Origin: a virus
IMG/VR virus record: IMGVR_UViG_3300002184_000006
Coordinates: 1 to 23,765 of that record
Length of the DNA stretch: 23,765 nucleotides
Direction: 5' to 3' (one strand)
A model generated the notes under the pieces. It worked only from the letters and a program-made list of their open reading frames with translations, did no database searches and had not been told where the DNA came from. Each line of letters opens with the position of its first letter. The stretch's first letter is position 1. The position numbers and the translations under genes were made by a program. Positions 1 to 6,108 of this stretch are shown here, piece by piece.

Positions 1-1
1 T

Positions 2-94
2 ATAGCAATGGGATGGACGCGCAGCGTTTGGGTATGCCAGAAGTGCAAACATGAATACTGGTCTGGCGATCTGCATAAGATGACAAAAAGATAA
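2..94 (+). CDS. 3' end of a small Cys-containing phage protein (partial)
   Basis: An open frame enters from the left edge and stops at TAA 92-94, giving 30 residues that end in CQKCKHEYWSGDLHKMTKR. The CxxC pair followed by His looks like half of a zinc-binding knuckle. The start lies outside the window, so family and function cannot be named. It precedes another tiny CxxC protein, suggesting a cluster of small zinc-ribbon genes near the early/late boundary. The frame choice rests on the CxxC motif and on being the longest frame to the edge; it could still be noncoding. Confidence 0.45.
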   Translation: MAMGWTRSVWVCQKCKHEYWSGDLHKMTKR

Positions 95-121
95 ATTTAA
101 TCAAGCTAAGTGTTTGAAAAC

Positions 122-137
122 ATTATCGTACGATAAT
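122..137. promoter_or_regulatory. Perfect 16-bp palindrome ATTATCGTACGATAAT
   Basis: Both halves are exact reverse complements with no spacer. It sits directly before the Shine-Dalgarno sequence (139-144) of the small gene at 152. Its right arm contains GATAAT, five of six matches to a -10 box, but no -35 lies at normal distance. It could be an operator or an mRNA hairpin. One palindrome of this length in about 24 kb is not far from chance, so only its position makes it interesting. Confidence 0.35.
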
Positions 138-151
138 TAAGGAGAAAAGGA

Positions 152-259
152 ATGCTCCGATACATACGCCAGATATTCTGTTTCCACTGCTGGGAGTTTG
201 AGAATGATGTGTTCAGGGTGAAAGAGTGTAGGAAGTGTGGGAAATGTGAGAGTGCGTGA
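152..259 (+). CDS. 35-residue zinc-ribbon-like protein
   Basis: ATG 152 follows a strong AAGGAG (139-144) at good spacing and reads 35 codons to TGA 257-259. The peptide holds CFHC near residue 10 and ECRKCGKC near its end, so two CxxC knuckles separated by about 18 residues, the layout of a single zinc ribbon. Nothing else is recognisable; function unknown. Its stop codon lies inside the loop of a terminator hairpin, so the gene is immediately followed by a transcription stop signal. Such tiny zinc proteins are common next to phage late regulators, but that link is inference. Confidence 0.6.
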   Translation: MLRYIRQIFCFHCWEFENDVFRVKECRKCGKCESA

Positions 260-273
260 GCGCTCTTTTTTTT
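250..273 (+). terminator. Intrinsic terminator 1
   Basis: GAGTGC, loop GTGA, GCGCTC (one G-T pair), then eight T. It overlaps the stop of the 152 gene. It is the first of two terminators within 60 bases. Confidence 0.7.
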
Positions 274-282
274 GTTTGAATT

Positions 283-308
283 AAGCCCTCTTCGGAGGGT
301 TTCTTTTT
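283..308 (+). terminator. Intrinsic terminator 2 (TTCG loop)
   Basis: AAGCCCTC, loop TTCG, GAGGGTTT, followed by a broken T tract. Together with terminator 1 it forms a double stop ahead of the packaging genes, a plausible place for the late antitermination control point. Confidence 0.75.
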
Positions 309-319
309 GGGTGGTCGAT

Positions 320-505
320 ATGTCATGCCAAGGCTGTGAAGCACGACGTAAAAGGATGAAAGAACAATATGAACGATCAAAAGAAAGAATGCAGTTGTGC
401 ATCGAACGACTTACTTCTAAAGCTACTCGAGCAGAACAATCAGTTGCTAATGAATCAAAACAAACTAACAGAGCAAAACAATCAGCTCATTCAGATCAAC
501 AATGA
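320..505 (+). CDS. Small Cys/Arg/Lys-rich phage protein, 61 residues
   Basis: ATG 320 lies 12 bases past terminator 2 with only a weak GGTGG before it. The protein starts MSCQGCEARRKRMKEQYERS, with a CxxC pair and a basic helical stretch; the second half (Ser/Gln/Lys/Thr-rich) is low complexity. From 369 on it shares DNA with the next gene in another frame, and the downstream frame looks the more protein-like of the two, so the C-terminal half here may be under weak selection. Its opening resembles small phage proteins I recall from Acinetobacter prophages. Function unknown. Confidence 0.5.
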   Translation: MSCQGCEARRKRMKEQYERSKERMQLCIERLTSKATRAEQSVANESKQTNRAKQSAHSDQQ

Positions 506-587
506 ACAGAATGCTCAGATTAATGAGTTGTTAATGCGGCTTGAAGATGAAGAAGAACCGAAGTCATCAGGTTATTTGGATGGGTAG
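369..587 (+). CDS. Small Asn/Gln-rich coiled-coil protein, 72 residues
   Basis: Starts inside the preceding gene and overlaps it by 137 bases. After a Cys-containing head the protein is a run of Leu/Ile spaced by Asn, Gln and Glu (LLEQNNQLLMNQNKLTEQNN), the pattern of a parallel coiled coil, and it ends in an acidic patch and SGYLDG. No enzyme motif is visible. It is three bases upstream of the next gene, so it is probably co-translated. It could be a virion-assembly accessory or oligomerisation factor; this is only a guess. Confidence 0.65.
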   Translation: MNDQKKECSCASNDLLLKLLEQNNQLLMNQNKLTEQNNQLIQINNEQNAQINELLMRLEDEEEPKSSGYLDG

Positions 588-590
588 AAT

Positions 591-881
591 ATGAAATATA
601 CAGACACACGATTACAGGTTGCAGGCATTGAAGTGGTAGGTGATGGTCGAGTTACCTCACAAGGTACACGAGTTCGCTTGAATAATGGTATGTATCTCGG
701 TGATGTGCAGGACTTATCTTTAAATGCTAATCATGGCGATGCGTGGACAGTAGACGTGACCGTACGTGCACATATTACCAGTCAACAAGTATTAGAACTA
801 TTTGGAAAGATTGATAATGAAACTACAGCAGCTCAAGCCGAGACTACAGACAGTCAAGGAGCCGAGACCAACCAAGGTTAA
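591..881 (+). CDS. Hypothetical phage protein, 96 residues
   Basis: Begins three bases after the previous stop. The first ~70 residues look beta-rich (alternating hydrophobic residues, repeated Gly/Asn turns), the last ~25 are Thr/Gln/Ala-rich and probably disordered. That tail overlaps the start of the HNH gene by 65 bases in another frame. No family recognised. Conservation of position just upstream of an HNH-terminase pair suggests a late-region accessory gene. Confidence 0.65.
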   Translation: MKYTDTRLQVAGIEVVGDGRVTSQGTRVRLNNGMYLGDVQDLSLNANHGDAWTVDVTVRAHITSQQVLELFGKIDNETTAAQAETTDSQGAETNQG

Positions 882-1101
882 TTGGGGTAGTGGTCGTGGT
901 GGTAGACCTTGGCGCAGACTCAAGCAGAAGATTCATACACGTGATGGTTGGACATGCTGTTCATGTGGTCGTGTGACCATGGAGCTTGAGTTGGATCATA
1001 TCGTGAATGTGGCGCAAGGTGGCACTGATGATGAGATTAACCTTCAGTCGTTATGTGTTGAGTGTCATAAGAAAAAGACGAGTAGGGAGAGTAAGTTATG
1101 A
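817..1101 (+). CDS. HNH endonuclease, packaging-associated
   Basis: A 94-residue HNH nuclease. I chose ATG 817 because GGAAAGA (804-810) sits six bases before it; a TTG at 802 is in frame but lacks a site. Seen: GSGRGGRPWRRL near residues 24-35, zinc ligands CCSC at 47-50 and CVEC at 80-83, the catalytic Asp-His at 60-61 (ELELDHIV), Asn 75 and His 84. In HK97-type phages an HNH protein encoded next to terminase is needed with the terminase for cutting DNA at cos; the order HNH, small terminase, large terminase is the same here. Overlaps the next gene by ATGA. Confidence 0.9.
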   Translation: MKLQQLKPRLQTVKEPRPTKVNWGSGRGGRPWRRLKQKIHTRDGWTCCSCGRVTMELELDHIVNVAQGGTDDEINLQSLCVECHKKKTSRESKL

Positions 1102-1268
1102 AAAAGTTTAAAGTAGAAATTACCCATGTAAGTGGTGTTGATCATGTTATTGAGGCTGAAGACTACGATCATGCAATGGAGATAGCGAGTGAGCTATCGA
1201 GTGACTCAAAGCCAGATCGAAAGTTCCATATTGAAACAAACTGGAAAGCTGAAGAACTCTCTGGGTAG
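1098..1268 (+). CDS. Small phage protein, 56 residues
   Basis: ATG 1098 overlaps the HNH stop as ATGA, with AGGGAG at 1084-1089. The protein (MKKFKVEITHVSGVDHVIEA...) reads as beta strands followed by a helix (HAMEIASELSSD) and two more strands, a compact alpha/beta fold. It is acidic and lacks Cys. Function unknown; translational coupling suggests co-expression with the HNH nuclease. Confidence 0.7.
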   Translation: MKKFKVEITHVSGVDHVIEAEDYDHAMEIASELSSDSKPDRKFHIETNWKAEELSG

Positions 1269-1292
1269 GGGGGAGTAAAATCCTTAAAAATC

Positions 1293-1322
1293 AGTGGGTA
1301 GCGGACACCACCCGCCAACCCA
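1293..1322 (+). other. GC-rich hairpin before small terminase; candidate cos region
   Basis: TGGGT (1295-1299) pairs with ACCCA (1318-1322) and GCGG (1301-1304) with CCGC (1312-1315), leaving a seven-base loop. No T tract follows, so it is not a terminator. It is a GC-rich island in AT-rich DNA, lying between the HNH and the small terminase, where cos sites of HNH-carrying HK97-type phages are often found. The cos assignment is inference. Confidence 0.35.
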
Positions 1323-1374
1323 TTTATAAAAAAATTCCCGGTTTTAACGCCTTGTTATGGTGAGGTTTCATGTT

Positions 1375-1776
1375 ATGGCACTTACAGATCGAAAACTTGC
1401 CTTCGTGGAAGCAATCAACGAGGGTTTAAATCAAACAGACGCAGCAATACAGGCAGGTTATTCAGAACACACAGCCCAAGTGCAAGGTTCACGATTAATG
1501 AATGACCCGGATGTTATGCAAGCCCTTGCTGGCGAGATTGGTGATGGTGAAATTAATATTCCCAAAACTTCTGACCCCTTAGAGTTTTTACAGACTGTCT
1601 GGAATTCAAACGGACTCGAAGTAAAAGATCGGATTGCAGCAGCACGAGCCGCACTACCTTACAAACATCAACGTCTTGGTGAAACTGGTAAGAAACAGGC
1701 AAAAGAAGAGAATGCTAAAAATGCCACTCAGGGTGGTGGGAAGTTTGGAACACTGGGTTCACAGTTGAGGAGCTAA
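1375..1776 (+). CDS. terS: Terminase small subunit
   Basis: 133 residues beginning MALTDRKLAFVEAINEGLNQ. The first 55 residues match the usual small-terminase helix-turn-helix layout: a helix, NQTDAAIQAGYS, then HTAQVQGSRLMNDPDVMQALA. It recognises the packaging site and hands DNA to the large subunit. ATG 1375 is preferred because GGTGAGG (1359-1365) precedes it; ATG 1357 is in frame but lacks a site. The last ~30 residues (Lys, Gln, Asn, Gly) look disordered. Confidence 0.9.
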   Translation: MALTDRKLAFVEAINEGLNQTDAAIQAGYSEHTAQVQGSRLMNDPDVMQALAGEIGDGEINIPKTSDPLEFLQTVWNSNGLEVKDRIAAARAALPYKHQRLGETGKKQAKEENAKNATQGGGKFGTLGSQLRS

Positions 1777-1778
1777 TC

Positions 1779-1994
1779 ATGCCTTTTAATATGCCGTTTA
1801 ATCCTGAAGACTTGATAAGTGAATTATCAGACAAATACTTTGCAATGACACCGCAAGGGAGGCAGCAATTTTTGTTTGGTGAGTTTAAGACAAAACAAGA
1901 AAGTCAGCCAATTTGGATTGGTATTGATTACTCTGGAAAGAAAGACCAAACGATTAAGTTTAAAAATACAGGATTTTCAATAGAAGTAATTTAA
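1779..1994 (+). CDS. Hypothetical phage protein, 71 residues
   Basis: Starts two bases after the small terminase stop, with GAGGAGC just before it. The protein opens MPFNMPFNPEDLISELSDKY, a short helix, then has a beta-like second half (PIWIGIDYSGKKDQTIKFKN). No known domain. Its stop codon is embedded in the stem of terminator 3. Sits between the two terminase genes, where some phages carry accessory packaging factors; no direct evidence for that role. Confidence 0.65.
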   Translation: MPFNMPFNPEDLISELSDKYFAMTPQGRQQFLFGEFKTKQESQPIWIGIDYSGKKDQTIKFKNTGFSIEVI

Positions 1995-2016
1995 GCCACC
2001 TTCGGGTGGTTTTTTA
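1993..2016 (+). terminator. Intrinsic terminator 3 (TTCG loop)
   Basis: AAGCCACC, loop TTCG, GGTGGTTT, then T tract. It separates small and large terminase, so the latter needs readthrough or its own promoter. Confidence 0.8.
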
Positions 2017-2196
2017 ATGCACCAGTTTTGGATGAATCCGTAGGCGATACGGCAAGTATGCACAATGGCTAGCGAGGCGAGGTGAATGCGCATGAGCTAT
2101 CAGGTTTGAGCTGAGTACCGTAAGAAAACTCACACATTGTGCTGAATTTCACAAGCAAGGGTTCGCAACTTGCCATCCAAGTTTAATAGGTAATTT
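2017..2196. other. 180-base noncoding stretch before large terminase
   Basis: No frame codes for more than about 20 residues. GCACAATG (2060-2067) has an exact inverted partner CATTGTGC (2135-2142), and TACGG (2048-2052) pairs with CCGTA (2118-2122); the two pairings interleave, as a pseudoknot would. GCAAG (2155-2159) and CTTGC (2169-2173) could form a further small hairpin. No tRNA, promoter or ORF is convincing. Could be a packaging site, an untranslated RNA structure or a decayed gene. Confidence 0.4.
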
Positions 2197-3870
2197 ATGT
2201 CAGCAATGCTCCCAGACTGGACAACAGCGTGCCCAGATTGGGAGGAACGCATTGTCGCTAAACAATCTCTCATGCCGTGTAAGCCGCTATTTCCTGATGT
2301 GGCAGACATTGCGCTAAGAATATTTAATGAGTTAATCCTGGTTGATGTGATGGATAGCCCGAAAATGGGTGAAGTCACATTGCCTTGGGTGCTTGAATTC
2401 GTTGCAGCAATCTTTGGTTCATACAATCCTGAGACCAAGCGCAGACTGATTCGTGAATTCTTCTTATTGATTTCAAAGAAAAATACTAAGTCTACGATTG
2501 CAGCCGGAATCATGATGACTGCATTGATTCTGAATGATCGGAAATCAGCAGAACTCATTATTATTGCACCAACAAAAGAAGTAGCGGACAACTCATTTAA
2601 TCCAATCCGGGATTTTATTCGAGCTGATGAAGAACTGTCGGAGATGATCAATATCTCTGAGCACACAAAGACAGTAACTCATTTAGGTACTGGCGCAACA
2701 CTGAAAGTGATTGCTGCAGAAAGTAATGCGGCTGCCGGTAAAAAGGCTTCAATTATTCTGATTGATGAAGTCTGGCTCTTTGGTAAACGTGCTAACGCTG
2801 AATCAATGTTTCGTGAAGCAAAAGGTGGTCTGGCATCGCGTCCCGAAGGTTGTGTGATTTATCTGTCTACGATGTCAGATGAAGTGCCATGTGGCGTGTT
2901 TAAGCAGCTTCTGGACTATGCTCGTGATATACGAGACGGCATCAAAGTTAATCCGCAATTCTTGCCACTGATTTATGAATTTCCTAAGTGGATGCTTGAA
3001 GCAGGCGAACACTTAAAACCTGAAAACTTCTACATCACCAATCCGAATCTAGGTGCATCGGTTGATGTGGATTATCTGATCAATGAATTTGAGAAGGTTC
3101 GTGATGCAGGTGAGGAATCACTAAGGGACTTTCTGGCCAAGCACTTAAATGTCGAAATCGGCATGAACCTGCGGGCCAACCGCTGGGCCGGTGCTGAGTT
3201 CTGGCTACCACAAGCCAAGAAGTTCACTATCGAGAAACTGATAGACCAATCTGATGTAATCACCATGGGAATTGATGGTGGTGGTCTGGATGACTTGCTT
3301 GGATTTGCTGTACTGGGTCGGCATGCAAAAAGTCGTAAATGGTGGCTTTGGAATCATGCGTGGGCCAATAAAATTGCAGTCGAAAGGCGTAAAGAAAATG
3401 CACCTAAATATGCCGACTATCAAGAAGAAGGCAGTCTGACAATTGTAGAACATCTTGGTGATGACCTTCATCAGCTGGGGGTGATAGCTAAGAAGGTCTT
3501 TGATTCTGGAAAGCTGGATAGAATTGGCTTGGATAAGATGGGAATGGGCGGACTTGTTGATGGGCTGCTTGCTGCTGGAATACCAGAAGATAACCTTATC
3601 GCAGTACCGCAGGGCCATCATCTTATGGGCTACATTCTTACAGCAGAGCGCAAACTGGCCGAAGGGAATCTATATCATGCAGGGCAAGGCCTGATGACAT
3701 GGTGTGTAGGGAATGCGCGTATCGTGATGATTGGTAATAGTATGCGAATTACTAAACAGGAATCAGGTGTTGGGAAAATTGATCCGCTGATAGCTTCATT
3801 CAATGCTATCGCACTCATGAGCATGAATCCTGAGCCGGCCCAAAAAGATTACAACGTCTACTTTATTTAA
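2197..3870 (+). CDS. terL: Terminase large subunit
   Basis: 557 residues, normal for HK97-type large terminases (ATPase plus nuclease that pumps DNA into proheads). The ATPase half shows a Walker A region SKKNTKST at residues 93-100 and Walker B SIILIDEVW ending with Asp190-Glu191. The nuclease half has Asp360 in MGIDGGGLDDLLG, Asp446 in IGLDKMG and Asp529 in GKIDPLIASFNA, the expected acidic metal ligands. Walker A has Thr where many homologues have Gly before the Lys. Start ATG 2197 follows AGGT at 2187-2190. It is flanked by terminators on both sides. Confidence 0.96.
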   Translation: MSAMLPDWTTACPDWEERIVAKQSLMPCKPLFPDVADIALRIFNELILVDVMDSPKMGEVTLPWVLEFVAAIFGSYNPETKRRLIREFFLLISKKNTKSTIAAGIMMTALILNDRKSAELIIIAPTKEVADNSFNPIRDFIRADEELSEMINISEHTKTVTHLGTGATLKVIAAESNAAAGKKASIILIDEVWLFGKRANAESMFREAKGGLASRPEGCVIYLSTMSDEVPCGVFKQLLDYARDIRDGIKVNPQFLPLIYEFPKWMLEAGEHLKPENFYITNPNLGASVDVDYLINEFEKVRDAGEESLRDFLAKHLNVEIGMNLRANRWAGAEFWLPQAKKFTIEKLIDQSDVITMGIDGGGLDDLLGFAVLGRHAKSRKWWLWNHAWANKIAVERRKENAPKYADYQEEGSLTIVEHLGDDLHQLGVIAKKVFDSGKLDRIGLDKMGMGGLVDGLLAAGIPEDNLIAVPQGHHLMGYILTAERKLAEGNLYHAGQGLMTWCVGNARIVMIGNSMRITKQESGVGKIDPLIASFNAIALMSMNPEPAQKDYNVYFI

Positions 3871-3886
3871 CTAAACCATATTAACC

Positions 3887-3912
3887 AAAGGTCGCATTTA
3901 GCGGCCTTTTTT
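3887..3912 (+). terminator. Intrinsic terminator 4
   Basis: AAAGGTCGC, loop ATTTA, GCGGCC (one G-T pair), then six T, 17 bases past the terminase stop and 15 before the protease start. Confidence 0.75.
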
Positions 3913-3927
3913 CATTGGGAGAGCCTT

Positions 3928-4518
3928 ATGTCAGCTCTACATAAAACCTTTGGCTCTGTCGAAATTAAGAGCCTTGATGAGCAAAAGCGAACCTTCAAAG
4001 GAATCGCCAGTACACCAAATCAAGATCGTGCCAAGGATGTGATGGTGCCAAAAGGCGCGGAGTTTAATCTGCCTATGCCTTTACTTTTCCATCATGACCC
4101 ACGTTCAGCCATTGGCCATGTGACAAGCGCAAAAGTCACTGCGAATGGCATTGAGGTCGAGATTCATATTCCTGAAATTGAAGAAGATGGCGACCTAAAA
4201 CGCGAAGTCGACAAGGCTTATCAGTCACTGAAATACGGTCTAGTCAAAGGCTTATCAGTTGGTTTTATCCCGAATTGGGATGAAGCGGAAATGATTAAGG
4301 GTGGTGGCATCCAGTTCAACTCATGGGAATGGTATGAGCTTTCATTGGTGACTATCCCTTGTAACCGTGAATCAGAAACAGAATTTTCAAAAGCATTTGA
4401 GGAACACAAAGCCGCGTTGGGTAAAAAACCTCAAGACGTTCCAGGTGGCGCTTCATCTGAACAAAAACACGTTGTCGTAAAACTTAATAGCCCAACAAAG
4501 GGTGGAGTGAAACTATGA
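3928..4518 (+). CDS. HK97-family prohead protease
   Basis: 196 residues of the S78 / HK97 gp4 peptidase family, which trims the capsid protein during maturation. Catalytic residues are recognisable: His in LFHHDPRSAIG (55-56), Ser110 in VKGLSVGF, and Glu137 in EWYELSLVTIPCN. The ~40 C-terminal residues (Lys, Gly, Pro-rich) are probably the self-cleaved tail. GGGAGAG precedes ATG 3928. It overlaps the capsid gene by ATGA (4515-4518), which keeps the two in stoichiometric coupling. Confidence 0.95.
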   Translation: MSALHKTFGSVEIKSLDEQKRTFKGIASTPNQDRAKDVMVPKGAEFNLPMPLLFHHDPRSAIGHVTSAKVTANGIEVEIHIPEIEEDGDLKREVDKAYQSLKYGLVKGLSVGFIPNWDEAEMIKGGGIQFNSWEWYELSLVTIPCNRESETEFSKAFEEHKAALGKKPQDVPGGASSEQKHVVVKLNSPTKGGVKL

Positions 4519-5843
4519 AAGAATATTTACAGAAGTTGCTAAAAGCCTTGGCGGAAAAAAATCAGGCTATGCAACAAGCCCTCACTAAGTCTGCTGCGGA
4601 TGGCACTACACCAGACGAAGAAACCGAAGGTCAGATTAAGGCTCTAGAAGCCGAAATTGAGCAAATTGAAAAGAATATTGCTCGCGTTAAAAAACAAATC
4701 GCTGCTGCTGAAGCTGCTGCAAAGACTGCGACTCCTGTTGATGGTCAAAGCGAAGAAGGTGCAAAAAAATCAGCTGAAGGTGATCCAGACCCTGGTAAAA
4801 AAACCAAAGTTGAAATTGTGCCACTCGCTAAAGGTGTCGGTTTTGCCCAATATGCTCGTGCAAAAATCCTGTCACAATTAGCAGCAAAAGAAGGTAACTA
4901 TAAGTCTGCTCTCGATGTTGCAAAAGAGCGTGGCTTTGGTGATGAGGTTCAAGACCTAGTGACAAAGGCAACTTTGGGTACCACTACAGACTCAGGTTTT
5001 GCAGCATCACTGGTCACTGAAAACCGTTTGGTTGGTGAATTTGTTGAGATGCTTCGTGCTGCAACTGTATTTGACCAACTTACAGGCTTCCGTAATGTGC
5101 CGTTCAACTCAAAAATCCCTAGCCAGTTAACCGGCGGTCAAGCGCAATGGGTGGGTGAGGGCGCTCCAAAGCCATTAACAAACCCAACCTATGGTGAAGT
5201 GGAAATTAAGGAGCATAAGCTTGCTGCTATCACGGTCTACACTCAGGAATTAATGCGTCGTTCTGATCCGGCAGTTGATGTTCTGGTTCGTGATGATCTG
5301 ATTGAAGCGTCAAAAACCTTAATTGATAACACTTTCCTTGATGATGCGGCTGCTACTGCTGTTCGTCCTGCGGGTCTTTTAAATGGCATTACTGCTACCG
5401 CCAATACTGGTACCACAGCAGAAAACTATGAAGCCGACCTACTGGCCTTAGTGAATAGCTTTGTGACCGCAAACCTCTCACTGGATGGTGCGTACTTCAT
5501 TATGTCTGAAACGCGCGCTGCTCGGATCAGCCTACTTCGTGATGCTTTGGGCCGTAGTTATTTTGAAGGTATGGCACTTCGTGGTACTCGCACGCTGATG
5601 GGTATTCCAGTTATCACTTCTCAGACTGTTGGCAACAAGATTATTCTTGTGAAGACTTCTGAAATCCTGCTTGCTCAGGATGGTGGTGTGGATGTGTCCT
5701 ACTCTGATCAAGCGACTCTGGTTGATGGTGGTACGACTCATCACTTATGGCAAGAAAACAAATTTGCGGTACGTGTTGAGAAATTCATCACTTGGGCAAA
5801 ACGTCGCCCAATCGCAGCGGCATTCCTGGATTACACACCATAA
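4515..5843 (+). CDS. Major capsid protein, HK97 fold with scaffolding-like N-terminus
   Basis: 442 residues. Residues 1-70 form a charged Ala/Glu/Lys coiled coil (MKEYLQKLLKALAEKNQAMQ, IKALEAEIEQIEKNIARVKK) like the delta domain of HK97 gp5 that acts as internal scaffold and is removed by the protease. An acidic linker follows, and the capsid core starts near 155 (TLGTTTDSGFAASLVTENRL) with typical stretches FNSKIPSQLTGGQAQWVGEG and EIKEHKLAAITVYTQELM. The cleavage point is probably near residues 100-155 but cannot be fixed by eye. Followed by terminator 5. Confidence 0.95.
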   Translation: MKEYLQKLLKALAEKNQAMQQALTKSAADGTTPDEETEGQIKALEAEIEQIEKNIARVKKQIAAAEAAAKTATPVDGQSEEGAKKSAEGDPDPGKKTKVEIVPLAKGVGFAQYARAKILSQLAAKEGNYKSALDVAKERGFGDEVQDLVTKATLGTTTDSGFAASLVTENRLVGEFVEMLRAATVFDQLTGFRNVPFNSKIPSQLTGGQAQWVGEGAPKPLTNPTYGEVEIKEHKLAAITVYTQELMRRSDPAVDVLVRDDLIEASKTLIDNTFLDDAAATAVRPAGLLNGITATANTGTTAENYEADLLALVNSFVTANLSLDGAYFIMSETRAARISLLRDALGRSYFEGMALRGTRTLMGIPVITSQTVGNKIILVKTSEILLAQDGGVDVSYSDQATLVDGGTTHHLWQENKFAVRVEKFITWAKRRPIAAAFLDYTP

Positions 5844-5860
5844 TCTAAATTGAATGCTTC

Positions 5861-5890
5861 AAAAACAGCTCCTTAATCGGGGCTGTTTTT
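5861..5890 (+). terminator. Intrinsic terminator 5
   Basis: ACAGCTCC (5865-5872), loop TTAATC, GGGGCTGT (one T-G pair), then T tract. It lies directly after the capsid gene, so capsid mRNA would accumulate over portal and tail mRNA if it works partially. Confidence 0.8.
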
Positions 5891-5930
5891 ATATCTAAGC
5901 ATCACAATTGTTTAGCTATAGGAACAGTCT

Positions 5931-6098
5931 ATGAAGATTAAATATTTAAAGATAACCCACGACTCTAATGTTGGGGATGTGAAAGAAGTTCCTGACTTTC
6001 AGGCAAACGTTCTGCTCAAAATTGGGGTAGCTGAAGCATATAAAGAGCCTAAAAAGGCTGCTCCAAAAGCGAAAAAAGAAGATAAAACTCAAGAATAG
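5931..6098 (+). CDS. Small Lys-rich protein after capsid, 55 residues
   Basis: ATG 5931 follows AGGAAC (5920-5925). The first ~38 residues (MKIKYLKITHDSNVGDVKEV, then FQANVLLKIGVAEAY) look like a small beta fold in which a residue position, GDVKEVPDFQANVLLKIG, recurs in phage proteins found next to capsid genes. The last ~17 residues are a Lys/Ala/Pro tail (KKAAPKAKKEDK). Possibly a head accessory or decoration protein; I cannot confirm it. Ten bases before the portal start. Confidence 0.7.
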   Translation: MKIKYLKITHDSNVGDVKEVPDFQANVLLKIGVAEAYKEPKKAAPKAKKEDKTQE

Positions 6099-6108
6099 GA
6101 TGTAAAGA

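Noticed and set aside
106-402. Minus-strand ORF of 98 codons across the two terminators
   Set aside because: It crosses two intrinsic terminators and three small + strand genes with better ribosome sites.
802-816. TTG 802 as start of the HNH gene
   Set aside because: ATG 817 has a ribosome site six bases upstream and gives a start (MKLQQLKPRL) like that of related HNH proteins.
2105-2185. tRNA suggested by GGTTCGCAA-like T loop near 2160
   Set aside because: No matching five-base T stem, acceptor pairs or anticodon arm can be drawn.
2130-2666. Long minus-strand ORF of 178 codons opposite the large terminase start
   Set aside because: It lies antisense to a clearly coding ATPase domain, has no ribosome site and its protein looks like translated antisense (Ser/Ile runs).
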